A stretch of 64,000 bases of DNA from Lachnospiraceae bacterium (GTDB lineage: Bacteria; Bacillota; Clostridia; Lachnospirales; Lachnospiraceae). The translations under genes and the position numbers were made by a program. This document shows, piece after piece, positions 1 to 8,946 of this stretch. Each line of letters starts with the position of its first letter. Position 1 is the stretch's first letter. Where the stretch lies: the NCBI GenBank assembly GCA_910576385.1, contig CAJTIR010000013.1, forward strand, positions 40,949 to 104,948. Direction: 5' to 3'. Under the pieces are notes generated by a model. That model searched no databases, was not told where the DNA came from, and was given only the letters and a program-made list of their open reading frames with translations.

Positions 1-124
1 CTTTCCCGCTCACTTTGACAAACACAAAAATACTCGTGATTGCTATCACAGCGATCATACTACAAGTAAGAATGATGATAGCTTTTATACTTAATTTTCT
101 GTCACGACTGTTTCCGTTCCCCAT
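1..124 (-). CDS. N-terminal part of a single-pass membrane or secreted protein (truncated by window edge)
   Basis: Reading leftwards from an ATG at 124, an open frame of 41 codons runs off the window. An AGGAAA ribosome site lies about 12 bases before the ATG. The peptide starts MGNGNSRDRKLSIK and is followed by a strongly hydrophobic stretch (about residues 14-36) and then a polar VKVSGK, typical of a type II membrane anchor or signal peptide with a basic cytoplasmic tail. Nothing catalytic is visible, so the function is unknown. The frame is supported by the ribosome site and the anchor pattern only. Confidence 0.55.
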   Translation of the reverse strand, partial: MGNGNSRDRKLSIKAIIILTCSMIAVIAITSIFVFVKVSGK

Positions 125-430
125 TATCTTTTGTTTTCCTTTCTTATGTTATTTCCAATTATTATACGATAAATTCCTTGTAAAGTTTAAAAAAATCACT
201 TCGAAATCTCAAGTGAAAAATTATCATTTTATCCGTCAATTATACTATAGAATTACCAGAAATACAATTACTGCCAGAATTTCCAATTGTGCCAATGCCT
301 ATTCTGGTTTAACCTAGAAAATTTTCTTATCTCCTGGTTGCAGAATGGGATTATGGCTGACATAATCCGATACTCGTTATTTCTATGGAGAACAGATAAG
401 ATCAAAAATCAGAAAGTTTTCTTAAGACAC
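125..430. other. Intergenic region, no gene seen
   Basis: AT-rich stretch between the truncated leftward gene and the terminator after the ABC permease. The short rightward frames here have no ribosome site and no recognisable protein character. A TATAAT box on the minus strand (161-166) could belong to the promoter of the truncated gene, but no good -35 accompanies it. Confidence 0.5.
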
Positions 431-470
431 AAAAGGTACATGGATATCATCTTTCTCCATGTACCTTTTA
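431..470 (-). terminator. Rho-independent terminator after the ABC permease
   Basis: A near-perfect hairpin (arm AAAAGGTACATGGA and its complement, about 10-base loop) lies about 35 bases past the permease stop codon and ends in T residues on the minus strand. The A/T flanks make it plausible in both directions. Confidence 0.8.
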
Positions 471-503
471 CACTACTGTAAAATATTACGAATGAAAATG
501 CCG

Positions 504-2996
504 CTAACCTTGATAACTGATTCGTTCCACCAATGACTCTCTGCGCAGATTTCTGCTCAGTAAAAAGGAAAGTCCCATTTGCAAAGCAAGGATAACCAAA
601 AGCATAATTCCTATTTCCAGCATTGGAAAATGATACTCATTGATTGCATAGATGTGATTTTCCTTTGCATAACAGAACAAGGCATAGCCGAGGGGACTAC
701 CCACTGCCAGCGACACTACTACAGTTCCAACAGAAAATAAAATCCCCTCCAACTGCAGCATCTGATTGAGCTGCCGATTCGTCATCCCCACTGCCTGCAG
801 CACACCTAGTTCCCGTTTTCTGGTGACAACACCTGTGATAATCGTATTTGCCATATTTAAAAATCCGATCACACCTAAGAGGAATAAAAAGGCATAAATC
901 CCTGACTGCATGATACGGCTGCTCATCTGTACTACTTGCATGACATTATCATAAGAATCTGTCCCTACATGAGATACTCCGGTCAACAGCTCTTGTATCG
1001 CCGCCTCCACCTGCTGTTTATCTTTCTCATCACAATCCACCCAAATCTTTTGTGTCACATTCCCAGTTATTCCAAGTTTTTGAAAAGTATCTTCTGTTAT
1101 CACCCACATTCCAGGAGCAGAGCCAAAAGCCCCCATAATTTGACCCTGATATTCGGCCTGACTTGCATCTTCCACTCTGAAATGTATCTGCTGCCCAAGT
1201 TGATATCCATAATCTGCAAAAAAATGCGAATAACCATAGATTATCCCATCCGCAGCGCTTACCTCATCGTAATCCACATTCCCCAGCTCAGAACCTTTCC
1301 CAGAACGCAAGAACTGTTCGCGATCCATAACACAGATACTGGTATGATTTCCAACCATGTCCTCATTATCCTCACCGCCAGCAGCAAGATTCTCTACCTC
1401 GAATAATTTGCGCGTTTTTACTTCTGTCACTCCTGGAATTGCTCTTATTTGCTCTTGGAGTTCATTTCCTAGCGGATTATTTTTTTGGATATTGCCAAGA
1501 TTATTCTCTGGATAGGCAGTATCTCCAATACTATAATCTAGCTCCACAGAAAATTGGCCATATTCCATACTGCGTCGTACTTCGAACTCGCTATCCAGAT
1601 TTCCAGCAATATTGGACAATGCCACAAACAGTATACAGGACAGACCCATTGTACAGATCGTAGAGAACGTACGTCTACGATTTGCCAACAAATTGGCCAA
1701 AGTCATACCTGTCACAGAAATCCCTTTACTGCCTCTGCGCACGGTTTTATGACTGCTGGCGCTTTCCTGATAGCGAATTGCTTCTACTGGCGACACTTTG
1801 GCAACTGTCCGTATTGGTCGCCTCAAGGCCAAATACACGGTAAACAATGCTGCTGCCGCCACCAAAAGCATCAACGGCAAAGAAACAACAGAAACTTTTA
1901 TCAAACTTGTATATCCCCTCCTTTGCAAGCCATCCACAATGATCTGGTTCAATAATATTGCAGCAAGTACACATCCGGCAAGTACTCCCAGAGGAATTCC
2001 AATGACTGACAACAAGATTCCTTCTCGCCAAATCAGTTTTTTCATCTGTTTTTTAGTCGCCCCAAGTGCTTTTATTTTTCCATATTCCTGAATTTTCTGT
2101 ACGACTCCAACCTGGAAAATATTATAGATTACCGCCACAGATACCAGTATCACAATCAACGCAATACCCACACAGAATACTACCGTTTCCGTTCCAGGAT
2201 CATACGTCCACACCAGATAGCCAAAATTTTCAGAGACATATTTTTTCTCTATCCCGCAGAGCGCCCCCAACTCCTTTAGTGCTTCTTCCTTGTCTCCCAC
2301 CAGTTCTACCGACGGGTTGAGCCGGAAGGTAACATCATAAGAACGCATCTCTTTTGGCATCAGAGACTCATAAAACGCCAACGACACATAGCCTTGAAAT
2401 GACTTCTGTACATATCCTGTTTCCTGAGATTTTAAAATCCCACTGATAATAAAATCCTGCTCTTTAAATTTATTGTGCTTGTTGTTGCGGTACGGCACTG
2501 ACACACTGTCCCCCAATTTAGGATTCTCTGCACCGAGATATGCAAAAAATTCCCTGGAGGCCGCAATTTCATATTCCTTCTGCGGCAATTGTCCCGCTTC
2601 CAAGGAATTAATAAAATTAGTGTTATCGGCGGCGCCAATATCCATGCAGACTAAACCCATAGTAACCTTGCCAATTGTATTTCCCATTTTCTGCCTCAGC
2701 TCTTCTGTGTCTTTGGCATTGACTTCAGCTACACTTGTTGTTTTTCCCAAATTTGTAAACTCACTGCGAAGCTTTATTTTTTGATATTGTTCTTCTGTTA
2801 CCTGTCGAAAAGTACCACAATAATTGCCATAAATATTTCCTGCATTTTCGCGGTTGTGCCGAACCAATCCGCAGCCAAAACTGGCAATCATCGACAGCAG
2901 CAAGGTTGACAAAAAAATGGACAATACAATCAAAATACTTCGGGACCGATTGCTGCGATTGTTACTGACCGCAAGTTTGTGTATTGTATGTTTCAT
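504..2996 (-). CDS. FtsX-family ABC transporter permease
   Basis: An 830-residue membrane protein of the MacB/FtsX permease type. There is one membrane segment near residues 20-42, a large extracytoplasmic domain, a first FtsX block of three segments (about 275-400), a short linker with a VSPVEAIRY coupling-like motif, a second anchor near 445, another large outer domain, and a second FtsX block (about 705-825). This doubled form is usual for Firmicute exporters of peptides or lipids, or for signal-sensing transporters. Its start overlaps the stop of the ATPase gene by 4 bases (ATGA), so the two are translationally coupled. The substrate cannot be read from sequence; antimicrobial-peptide resistance is one possibility. 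No two-component system is directly attached. Confidence 0.9.
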   Translation of the reverse strand: MKHTIHKLAVSNNRSNRSRSILIVLSIFLSTLLLSMIASFGCGLVRHNRENAGNIYGNYCGTFRQVTEEQYQKIKLRSEFTNLGKTTSVAEVNAKDTEELRQKMGNTIGKVTMGLVCMDIGAADNTNFINSLEAGQLPQKEYEIAASREFFAYLGAENPKLGDSVSVPYRNNKHNKFKEQDFIISGILKSQETGYVQKSFQGYVSLAFYESLMPKEMRSYDVTFRLNPSVELVGDKEEALKELGALCGIEKKYVSENFGYLVWTYDPGTETVVFCVGIALIVILVSVAVIYNIFQVGVVQKIQEYGKIKALGATKKQMKKLIWREGILLSVIGIPLGVLAGCVLAAILLNQIIVDGLQRRGYTSLIKVSVVSLPLMLLVAAAALFTVYLALRRPIRTVAKVSPVEAIRYQESASSHKTVRRGSKGISVTGMTLANLLANRRRTFSTICTMGLSCILFVALSNIAGNLDSEFEVRRSMEYGQFSVELDYSIGDTAYPENNLGNIQKNNPLGNELQEQIRAIPGVTEVKTRKLFEVENLAAGGEDNEDMVGNHTSICVMDREQFLRSGKGSELGNVDYDEVSAADGIIYGYSHFFADYGYQLGQQIHFRVEDASQAEYQGQIMGAFGSAPGMWVITEDTFQKLGITGNVTQKIWVDCDEKDKQQVEAAIQELLTGVSHVGTDSYDNVMQVVQMSSRIMQSGIYAFLFLLGVIGFLNMANTIITGVVTRKRELGVLQAVGMTNRQLNQMLQLEGILFSVGTVVVSLAVGSPLGYALFCYAKENHIYAINEYHFPMLEIGIMLLVILALQMGLSFLLSRNLRRESLVERISYQG

Positions 2997-3667
2997 GCCT
3001 GTTGCACCACCTTTCCATCTTCAATTACCAAAATCCGGTCTGCAATCTGGGCAATATCCTCATCATGTGTAATCATCACCAGTGTCTGCCCATATTTCTG
3101 TGCCGACATTTTCAGTAGACTGATCACTTCATCACTGGTCTTGGAATCCAAATTTCCGGTTGGCTCGTCTGCAAGAATTATATCTGGCTTGGAGGCCAAT
3201 GCCCTGGCAATCGCCACTCGCTGCTGCTGCCCGCCAGAGAGCGTATGGGGAAGATTTTGCACTTTTTTCTCTATCCCCAATGTCTTGATAATATCCTCCA
3301 CAAAAACTTGATCTATATCTCTTCCATCTAACCCAATCGGCAGCACAATATTTTCCCACACATTGATGGAAGATACCAAGTTAAAAGCCTGAAAGATAAA
3401 GCCGATTTTTCTTCTGCGAAATACTGCGAGTTCTTCCTCCTTAAGCGCAAACATATCCTTATCCTTCATCCAAACTTTGCCGCTAGTCGGATAGTCCAGT
3501 CCGCCCAGCAAATGCAGCAGGGTACTTTTACCAGAACCAGATTTTCCAACAATAGCCGCAAACTCTCCCTTCTGAATGGCAATATTGGCATTACTTACCG
3601 CCTGTACCTGCTTTTCTCCTGTACCATAATATTTACACAACTGTTCTGTCCTTAAAATTGTCTCCAT
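2993..3667 (-). CDS. ABC transporter ATP-binding protein (MacB/LolD type)
   Basis: A 224-residue ATPase with every expected motif: Walker A GKSGSGKS (about 40-47), Q-loop in FIFQAFNL, signature LSGGQQQR (about 143-150), Walker [13 protein letters not shown] (about 159-170) and the H-loop in MITHDED. Length and the GNLD ending of Walker B match the MacB/LolD/BceA class that partners FtsX permeases. An AGGAGG site sits five bases before the ATG. It would energise the downstream permease. A palindromic operator candidate lies about 120-160 bases upstream, which may be its control site. Confidence 0.95.
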   Translation of the reverse strand: METILRTEQLCKYYGTGEKQVQAVSNANIAIQKGEFAAIVGKSGSGKSTLLHLLGGLDYPTSGKVWMKDKDMFALKEEELAVFRRRKIGFIFQAFNLVSSINVWENIVLPIGLDGRDIDQVFVEDIIKTLGIEKKVQNLPHTLSGGQQQRVAIARALASKPDIILADEPTGNLDSKTSDEVISLLKMSAQKYGQTLVMITHDEDIAQIADRILVIEDGKVVQQA

Positions 3668-3784
3668 GATATCCTCCTATTTCTCAAAACATAATAAATT
3701 AGCTTAGCTGATATGAACTACTTTGGATTTAGAGTGCGTTTGAAAAATGCTCTAAGCCTATCATATCTTATATTTCTTTCAATC

Positions 3785-3825
3785 CACTTACAAAACAAAC
3801 ATAGAAAACTTACAATTTTGTAAGT
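3785..3825. promoter_or_regulatory. Candidate operator upstream of the ABC exporter
   Basis: An 18-base palindrome, ACTTACAA-TT-TTGTAAGT (3808-3825), is accompanied by a further copy of the half-site ACTTACAA at 3785-3792, exactly 23 bases from the first. The spacing of about two helical turns is what a dimeric regulator binding a direct repeat would use. The binding protein is unknown. Confidence 0.4.
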
Positions 3826-3880
3826 CTATTGGGATATTTCAGAGATTTTTCGTTTAAGTTTCCCCATTTTGTAAATTCAT

Positions 3881-4011
3881 AGTACCAAAAGGTTTCCATC
3901 ACAAAGTGATGGAAACACTTTGCACATAAAAGTGCTGTGGAAAGCTAGCTTTCCAGACACTTTTGGTGCAAGATGTCTATGCTACCAAAGGCAGCAAGAC
4001 CTTTTGGTACT
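3881..4011. repeat. 131-bp element with 13-bp terminal inverted repeats and nested hairpins
   Basis: The ends are AGTACCAAAAGGT (3881-3893) and its exact complement (3999-4011). Inside are a hairpin TTTCCATCAC/GTGATGGAAA (3893-3915) and a long stem whose arms run TTGCAC...GTGGAAAGC and GCTTTCCA...GTGCAA (about 3920-3971). No reading frame is present. The design fits either a non-autonomous mobile element (MITE) or a structured RNA. A second element of similar design but different sequence lies at 10789-10950. It sits between the divergent ABC exporter and lrgA genes, immediately upstream of the lrgA promoter. Confidence 0.65.
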
Positions 4012-4061
4012 GAACTATGGGTTATTGTAAAAAATAGGCAAACGCAAAAAATTTTTTAATA

Positions 4062-4090
4062 TTGACATACGCAAATATATGCTCTATGAT
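4062..4090 (+). promoter_or_regulatory. SigA-type promoter of lrgAB
   Basis: TTGACA (4062-4067), a 17-base spacer and TATGAT (4085-4090) match the vegetative consensus at 11 of 12 positions. The -10 box ends 34 bases before the lrgA ATG and 18 bases before its AGGAG site. Confidence 0.8.
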
Positions 4091-4124
4091 ATACTGGTAC
4101 TACCAGTTAGGAGATGAAAATATT

Positions 4125-4511
4125 ATGAAACTTTTATATCAATTTAGTATTATCCTGTTCGTTTCATTTCTCGGTGAAATTTTATATCTTGTAATCCCGC
4201 TACCTATTCCAGCCAGTGTCTATGGCTTGATTCTGATGCTGGCGGCTCTGTGTACCGGTATTATCAAACTTTCGCAGGTCAAAGAAGCGGCTAGTTTTTT
4301 AATCGAAATCATGCCTGTGATGTTCATCCCTGCTGCCGCAGGCCTTTTGGATTCATGGCCCTCTCTGAAACCCATTTGGATCCCTGTGATTCTAATCACA
4401 ATTTTAACTACAATAATTGTAATCGCAGTGACTGGACAGGTAACACAACAGATGATCCAGAAAGAGAAAAAGAAAAAAAATGAACTTGGAAAGATGGGAG
4501 GAAAAGAATGA
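4125..4511 (+). CDS. lrgA: CidA/LrgA family holin-like protein
   Basis: A 128-residue protein of four membrane segments, the usual size for CidA/LrgA. It carries the family hallmark IPLPIPASVYGLILM (about residues 20-34) and a late PVMFIPAAAGLLDSW segment. These proteins act with LrgB in the cytoplasmic membrane and are linked to control of murein hydrolases, cell death and, in several Firmicutes, pyruvate uptake. The start is the ATG at 4125, because AGGAG lies 11 bases before it and a strong promoter occupies 4062-4090; a longer in-frame TTG start falls inside that promoter. The basic KKKKNELGKMGGK tail is cytoplasmic. It overlaps lrgB by 4 bases. Confidence 0.92.
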   Translation: MKLLYQFSIILFVSFLGEILYLVIPLPIPASVYGLILMLAALCTGIIKLSQVKEAASFLIEIMPVMFIPAAAGLLDSWPSLKPIWIPVILITILTTIIVIAVTGQVTQQMIQKEKKKKNELGKMGGKE

Positions 4512-5200
4512 AATCATATTTGATTGATTCTATGTTCTTTGGCGCAGTGGTTAGTCTTGCTGCATATGAAGCTGGATTATTCCTAAAAAAGAAATTTAGG
4601 CTGGCCATCTTAAATCCCCTGCTGATTGCCTCACTTTGTGTCATGGCTGCACTGATATTGCTGAATGTGGAATATACGCACTATTATGAGAGTGCAAAAT
4701 ATATTAGCTATCTACTGACTCCAGCTACTGTTTGTCTGGCAATCCCTCTCTATCAACAACTTGAACTGCTCAAAAAGAACCTTAAAGCCATTGCTGGCGG
4801 TATCGCTGCCGGAGTGCTGGCAAGTTTACTCAGTGTTTTTCTCCTGGCAAAATTATTTTCTCTAGACCATGCCCAGTATGTAACACTATTACCTAAATCC
4901 ATCACCACAGCAATCGGAATCGGTGTCTCAGCAGAGCTGGGCGGTATTGAAACGATAACAGTTGCAGTAATTATTGTCACCGGAATTCTCGGAAATATGA
5001 CCGCAGAATTTATCTGTAAACTATTTCGCATTGAAGAACCTGTCGCCAAGGGTCTGGCAATCGGTACTGCTTCCCACGCAATCGGCACAACCAAAGCAAT
5101 GGAATTAGGAGAAACTGAAGGCGCTATGAGCAGTCTCGCCATAGCTGTGGCCGGACTGCTGACTGTTCTTGGAGCTTCCGTATTTGCAAATTTAATTTAA
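4508..5200 (+). CDS. lrgB: LrgB/CidB family membrane protein
   Basis: A 230-residue protein of about seven or eight membrane segments. The family signature is seen as LLPKSITTAIGIGVSAELGG (about residues 127-146), followed by an SHAIGTTKAMELGE-type motif near 190-203. It partners LrgA, and the ATGA overlap with lrgA indicates coupled translation. The pair may function as an antiholin-like or pyruvate/short-acid transport system; sequence alone does not decide which. The FadR-type regulator that follows on the same strand is a reasonable candidate controller, since FadR/GntR proteins respond to small organic acids. Confidence 0.93.
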   Translation: MKSYLIDSMFFGAVVSLAAYEAGLFLKKKFRLAILNPLLIASLCVMAALILLNVEYTHYYESAKYISYLLTPATVCLAIPLYQQLELLKKNLKAIAGGIAAGVLASLLSVFLLAKLFSLDHAQYVTLLPKSITTAIGIGVSAELGGIETITVAVIIVTGILGNMTAEFICKLFRIEEPVAKGLAIGTASHAIGTTKAMELGETEGAMSSLAIAVAGLLTVLGASVFANLI

Positions 5201-5308
5201 AATATCTATATCAGATTAGCGTGTCAAAAACGCTTTCATCCGATAGATTATTCTCCAGCAGTTAATTATCGAAATATAAATCACAGAAAAGAAAATAGGA
5301 GGCGGTCA

Positions 5309-6040
5309 ATGGATCAGATCAAAGAAACGACTGAGAGCGCAGAACAAACTAGAAAAGTATATTTACTTGTGATTGAACATATCAAAACTCTGATTCAAAG
5401 AGGAGAAATCTCTTTTGGCGGCAAGCTGCCCTCAGAAAGACAACTGATGGCTACACTTAATCTTAGCAGAAATTCCATTCGCGAAGCCCTGAGAAGTCTA
5501 GAAAATATGGGAATTATTGAGAGCCGGCATGGACAAGGAAACTTCCTTGTCAATCATATGGGCAAGAGTCTTGGCAGCATTTTCTCACTGTTGCTTTTTA
5601 TGAATCAATGCAATGACTTAGAAATCAGCCAGCTCAGAAGAAGCATTGAAATTGGCGCCTATTTGCTGGCAGTAAAACAGGCGCCGGGGGCAGAATTAAA
5701 GAAACTTGCACACTCCCTCCATCTGATGGAATGCGCAAGTGTGGAAGACCGCACAAAAATAGATAAAAAATTTCATGATACCTTAATTGAAATTTCTGGC
5801 AATCGTCTGTTACAATTATTAAATGAAACCTTATCTCAGTTATTTGAAAGCAGCATTAAGCAATTGCAAACTGATATTTCATCCGAACAATGGCAAACTC
5901 TTTTGGCGTATCACACCCAGATCTATCAATATCTGGCAGAACGAAATGAATCTGCTGGTACAAAAGCCCTGATCAGACATTATGACTTTATTGATCAAGC
6001 CCTCCGCCAAACAGATCAAGCAGACTATCATAAACAGTAA
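5309..6040 (+). CDS. FadR/GntR family transcriptional regulator with FCD domain
   Basis: A 243-residue regulator. Residues about 15-85 form a GntR winged helix with the diagnostic LPSERQLMATLNLSRNSIREALRSLENMGIIESRHGQGNFL pattern (given here in parts: LPSERQL, SRNSIREAL, RHGQGNF). The rest is an all-helical FCD effector domain, a fold that binds carboxylates through a metal. GGAGG is placed nine bases before the ATG. It follows lrgB by about 110 bases on the same strand, so it may sense pyruvate or lactate and control lrgAB; this is inference. Its 3' end overlaps the convergent gene on the other strand by 53 bases. Confidence 0.88.
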   Translation: MDQIKETTESAEQTRKVYLLVIEHIKTLIQRGEISFGGKLPSERQLMATLNLSRNSIREALRSLENMGIIESRHGQGNFLVNHMGKSLGSIFSLLLFMNQCNDLEISQLRRSIEIGAYLLAVKQAPGAELKKLAHSLHLMECASVEDRTKIDKKFHDTLIEISGNRLLQLLNETLSQLFESSIKQLQTDISSEQWQTLLAYHTQIYQYLAERNESAGTKALIRHYDFIDQALRQTDQADYHKQ

Positions 6041-6809
6041 ACGGCATCTTTACAGAAGTATTGGTATATACTGGCTGTTGTCGCTCCTGTCCATCTGATG
6101 TGAGAAAATTATGTAGCCTCTGTTGGCCGGCATACTGCTGTTTGAGATATTCCTGTTGTGCAATCTCTTTGCGATTCTCTCGCTCTTTTTGTGCTTTTGC
6201 CGCCTGCTCCTTTAAATGTTTCTTCATCCGCTTATGCCGCTTTGTCCACCAGGATTCTTCATCCTTCTCATGCTCTGAGTGCCCACCAGACACAGATTTG
6301 CTAAATCCTTCTCCATGATGTTCTTCAATGGAAGCTCCAAAATGCTCCATAATCACCATACCATCGTTGCCGCCCCAGCCGAAAAATGGATTGCGCACCG
6401 CCCTGTCTTCTACAAAATACCCCAAAATCCATGCCTCATAGTCTGGATCCTGCTTCATCTGCTCCCAACCTGCTTCTGAGATAGAAATTGTAGTGACATC
6501 ATTTAATCTTGTGGCATCATAAGGAATAGTGTCGAGCATGGCATAAAAATAACTCTTATACTCTTCCATTGACATATCTGCTGTAGAACTATCCGGCGCG
6601 CCATATCTGATTCTTACTGCCTTGCCCGCTCTTACCTGCTGTTCTACATGAGAGGCATCCTCAGGATGTTTTCTCTTAAATTGATCTACAACACTTTCTT
6701 GTTTCTGTCCCTTTTTGCTGTCCCAAACACCAATCTTCGAAGAACTACCAGCACAGTTACTATATGTTTTCAAAAAATCATCTGAATTAACTACATTCAC
6801 AATACTCAT
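5988..6809 (-). CDS. Uncharacterised protein with basic coiled region
   Basis: A 273-residue soluble protein that I do not firmly recognise. The first 160 residues look globular, with an ISEAGWEQMKQDPDYEAW segment (about 110-127) reminiscent of clostridial DUF6033-type proteins, a resemblance I cannot verify. About 185-245 is a highly charged region rich in K, R, E and Q (KRMKKHLKEQAAKAQKER), probably a coiled coil. There is no signal peptide or membrane segment. The start at 6809 is chosen because GGAGGG lies seven bases before it; an ATG five codons earlier overlaps that ribosome site. The gene converges on the FadR gene, with 53 bases of 3' overlap. Confidence 0.7.
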   Translation of the reverse strand: MSIVNVVNSDDFLKTYSNCAGSSSKIGVWDSKKGQKQESVVDQFKRKHPEDASHVEQQVRAGKAVRIRYGAPDSSTADMSMEEYKSYFYAMLDTIPYDATRLNDVTTISISEAGWEQMKQDPDYEAWILGYFVEDRAVRNPFFGWGGNDGMVIMEHFGASIEEHHGEGFSKSVSGGHSEHEKDEESWWTKRHKRMKKHLKEQAAKAQKERENRKEIAQQEYLKQQYAGQQRLHNFLTSDGQERQQPVYTNTSVKMPFTVYDSLLDLFGGGLDQ

Positions 6810-6919
6810 ATACGATCCCTCCATTTGTTGAACTTCCTTCTATATTGATGATGCTAAAGAACTTTTCGTCAGCAAAAAGAGTATTTTTAACAGCAACTGC
6901 ATAAAAAGTATATTTCATA

Positions 6920-8242
6920 TCATGAAAGGCTCTCCATTCTGTTTTTTGGATACACCTGATAGGGAAGCTGTACCACAAAGATACTGCCCTTGCAGGCATT
7001 TCCACTCTTTGAAGTCACTGTGACACTGCCCCCATGACGCTTCAAAATCTCCCTGGTCAGATACAATCCGATGCCTGTACCTTCTGTCTTTTGAACCTCT
7101 TTTGCCTCCCCGCGATAAAAACGCTGAAAAATCTTGTGATAATCTTTTTTGGGGATACCAATACCAAAATCCTCAAACTCAATCCGCACAAATGTAGTGC
7201 GCCGAATCATACGAATGTAGAGTTTACTGTTTTTTGGACTGTATTTTACAGCATTTTCCAAAATATTGATAAAAGCTTCGCAGACCCATTTCACATCATG
7301 ACAGATTACAACAGAATCCAGGTCTTTACTCTCCTCAAATTCAACTGTAATCTGCTTTGCTTCTGCTTTCAGATATACACGATTCACCGCCGCTACCAAG
7401 GTCTCCAGAAGATCAGCAGGCTTTGGCACAATCTCAATCATACCCGTTTCCATGCGTGAAATATTTACCAGCGCCCCTACTAAATTTTCTAATCCACAAA
7501 TTTGTCTGTTGCACTGCGCCAGAAATTCTCGCTGCTCTTGCTCATTCAAGTCTTCCTGATTTAAAATTTCAACACAAGTCTTAATTCCAGCTATCGGCGT
7601 TTTGAGCTGATGAGAAATGTCTGTCACAAAACTTCTAGTCTGCTCTTTCTCCTGTCTTAAATATTTCTCATGAAATCGAAGCTGTTCACTCAATTCTGAG
7701 AGCTGTACTGCAATGTGCTCAATCTCTGTCTCTCTATCATCCAGTCTCTCGACAAAATCTGTCTCATAAATATGTTTGGAAAATTGATTCAACACTTGTG
7801 AGAGACCTTTTAATTGTCGCTTATGTTTTATTCGCCACTTTCTATGAACCCAGTAGATCGAGCATAGATATACTCCAAAGACTAAAAAAGAAAGCAGAAT
7901 AATATTCTGGTTAGCTCCTGTTTTTTCCAATTGAAACCAATTGATCTGATCTTTCAGATAACCATAAGATTTTAATTGTTCCCGACCAGCTTCTCCCGCA
8001 GACTTTTCCACACCTTTTAACAACTCGACCGCCATAGAAAGGCTGTCTCTACCTTCCTGCTGTCCTTGCAGCATAACCGCAAGAATATCTATTTTTTCCT
8101 GATATTGATGCTCTTGTAATAGGATAAGATAACAGTCAACAAGAAATATGGCCAACACTCCTGCCAGAATTACCCCCCACATCCCCCTTGGAAATATTTT
8201 TCGCTGCCGCCTCCAAATATCTGCGAACACAAATTTTTTCAT
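6920..8242 (-). CDS. Sensor histidine kinase (OmpR-class partner)
   Basis: A 440-residue kinase. Two membrane segments (about 20-40 and 113-133) bracket a roughly 70-residue outer sensor. Next come a HisKA domain with the phosphoacceptor in DISHQLKTPIAGIKT (about 210-225) and an ATPase domain with N box NILENAVKYSP, G1 DFGIGIP and G2 GTGIGLYL. The start is the ATG at 8242, which overlaps the stop of the response regulator (ATGA) and has GGAG eight bases upstream. No PAS domain is present, unlike most PhoR proteins. Its position downstream of a Na/Pi symporter-PhoU gene suggests a role in phosphate or envelope sensing, but the ligand is not visible. Confidence 0.9.
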   Translation of the reverse strand: MKKFVFADIWRRQRKIFPRGMWGVILAGVLAIFLVDCYLILLQEHQYQEKIDILAVMLQGQQEGRDSLSMAVELLKGVEKSAGEAGREQLKSYGYLKDQINWFQLEKTGANQNIILLSFLVFGVYLCSIYWVHRKWRIKHKRQLKGLSQVLNQFSKHIYETDFVERLDDRETEIEHIAVQLSELSEQLRFHEKYLRQEKEQTRSFVTDISHQLKTPIAGIKTCVEILNQEDLNEQEQREFLAQCNRQICGLENLVGALVNISRMETGMIEIVPKPADLLETLVAAVNRVYLKAEAKQITVEFEESKDLDSVVICHDVKWVCEAFINILENAVKYSPKNSKLYIRMIRRTTFVRIEFEDFGIGIPKKDYHKIFQRFYRGEAKEVQKTEGTGIGLYLTREILKRHGGSVTVTSKSGNACKGSIFVVQLPYQVYPKNRMESLS

Positions 8243-8934
8243 CTTCGGCACTCCTTGTCCCAGAGATAACCAATGCCTCTAACGTTTTTTATATACTCTG
8301 GCTTTGAACTGTCCTCCTCAATCTTCTCCCGCAGCCTGCGAATATTTACCGCGATCGTATTTTCATCCACAAAATCTCCCTCTATATCAAAGAGTTGTTC
8401 CAATAACTGATTTTTTGACAAAATTTGTCTTGGATGACCCATAAAGGCCCGCAGCAATTTCCATTCATTTTTAGTCAGAGAAACTTCCCTGCCCGCAACC
8501 AACACCCGCATTCCTTTGACATAGAAGCAGATATTTCCTGATTCAATCCTCTCCTCTTCCATACCTTGCTGCTTCTTAAAATAAGCAGAAACCTTAAGTT
8601 TAAGTACTGACAGACTAAATGGCTTGGTGATATAATCGTCAGCGCCCGACTCATATCCCATAACCTGGTCAATCTCTTGATCTAATGCCGTCAAGAAAAT
8701 AATATGCAGACTACTCTGGCAGCGAATCTTTCTCACAAACTCCAGGCCATTTCCGTCTGGTAATGTGATATCGCAGATCATAAGCTGTATCTGATGATTT
8801 TCAAAAGTCTTCTGTGCCTCGGCAATCGTTCTACATGAAAATACCAGATATCCCTCTTTCTTCAATGTAAATGTAACTCCCCGATTGATGCTTTCATCAT
8901 CCTCCAACAATAATATTGAGCGCAAAATATCCAT
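8239..8934 (-). CDS. OmpR/PhoB family response regulator
   Basis: A receiver domain (residues 1-115: acidic pocket LLEDDE, phosphoacceptor in ICDITLPDGNG, Lys in ITKPFS) is followed by a winged-helix DNA-binding domain ending NVRGIGYLWDKE. The start at 8934 places AGGA seven bases upstream; an ATG two codons earlier (8940) is also possible but sits too close to that site. The gene begins only a dozen bases after the symporter stop and is translationally coupled to the kinase, so all three genes probably form one transcript. Confidence 0.9.
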   Translation of the reverse strand: MDILRSILLLEDDESINRGVTFTLKKEGYLVFSCRTIAEAQKTFENHQIQLMICDITLPDGNGLEFVRKIRCQSSLHIIFLTALDQEIDQVMGYESGADDYITKPFSLSVLKLKVSAYFKKQQGMEEERIESGNICFYVKGMRVLVAGREVSLTKNEWKLLRAFMGHPRQILSKNQLLEQLFDIEGDFVDENTIAVNIRRLREKIEEDSSKPEYIKNVRGIGYLWDKECRR

Positions 8935-8946
8935 CTCCATTTCCTG

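Noticed and set aside
4062..4124. Upstream extension of lrgA
   Set aside because: It would start at a TTG inside the -35 box of a near-consensus promoter; the ATG at 4125 has a proper ribosome site.
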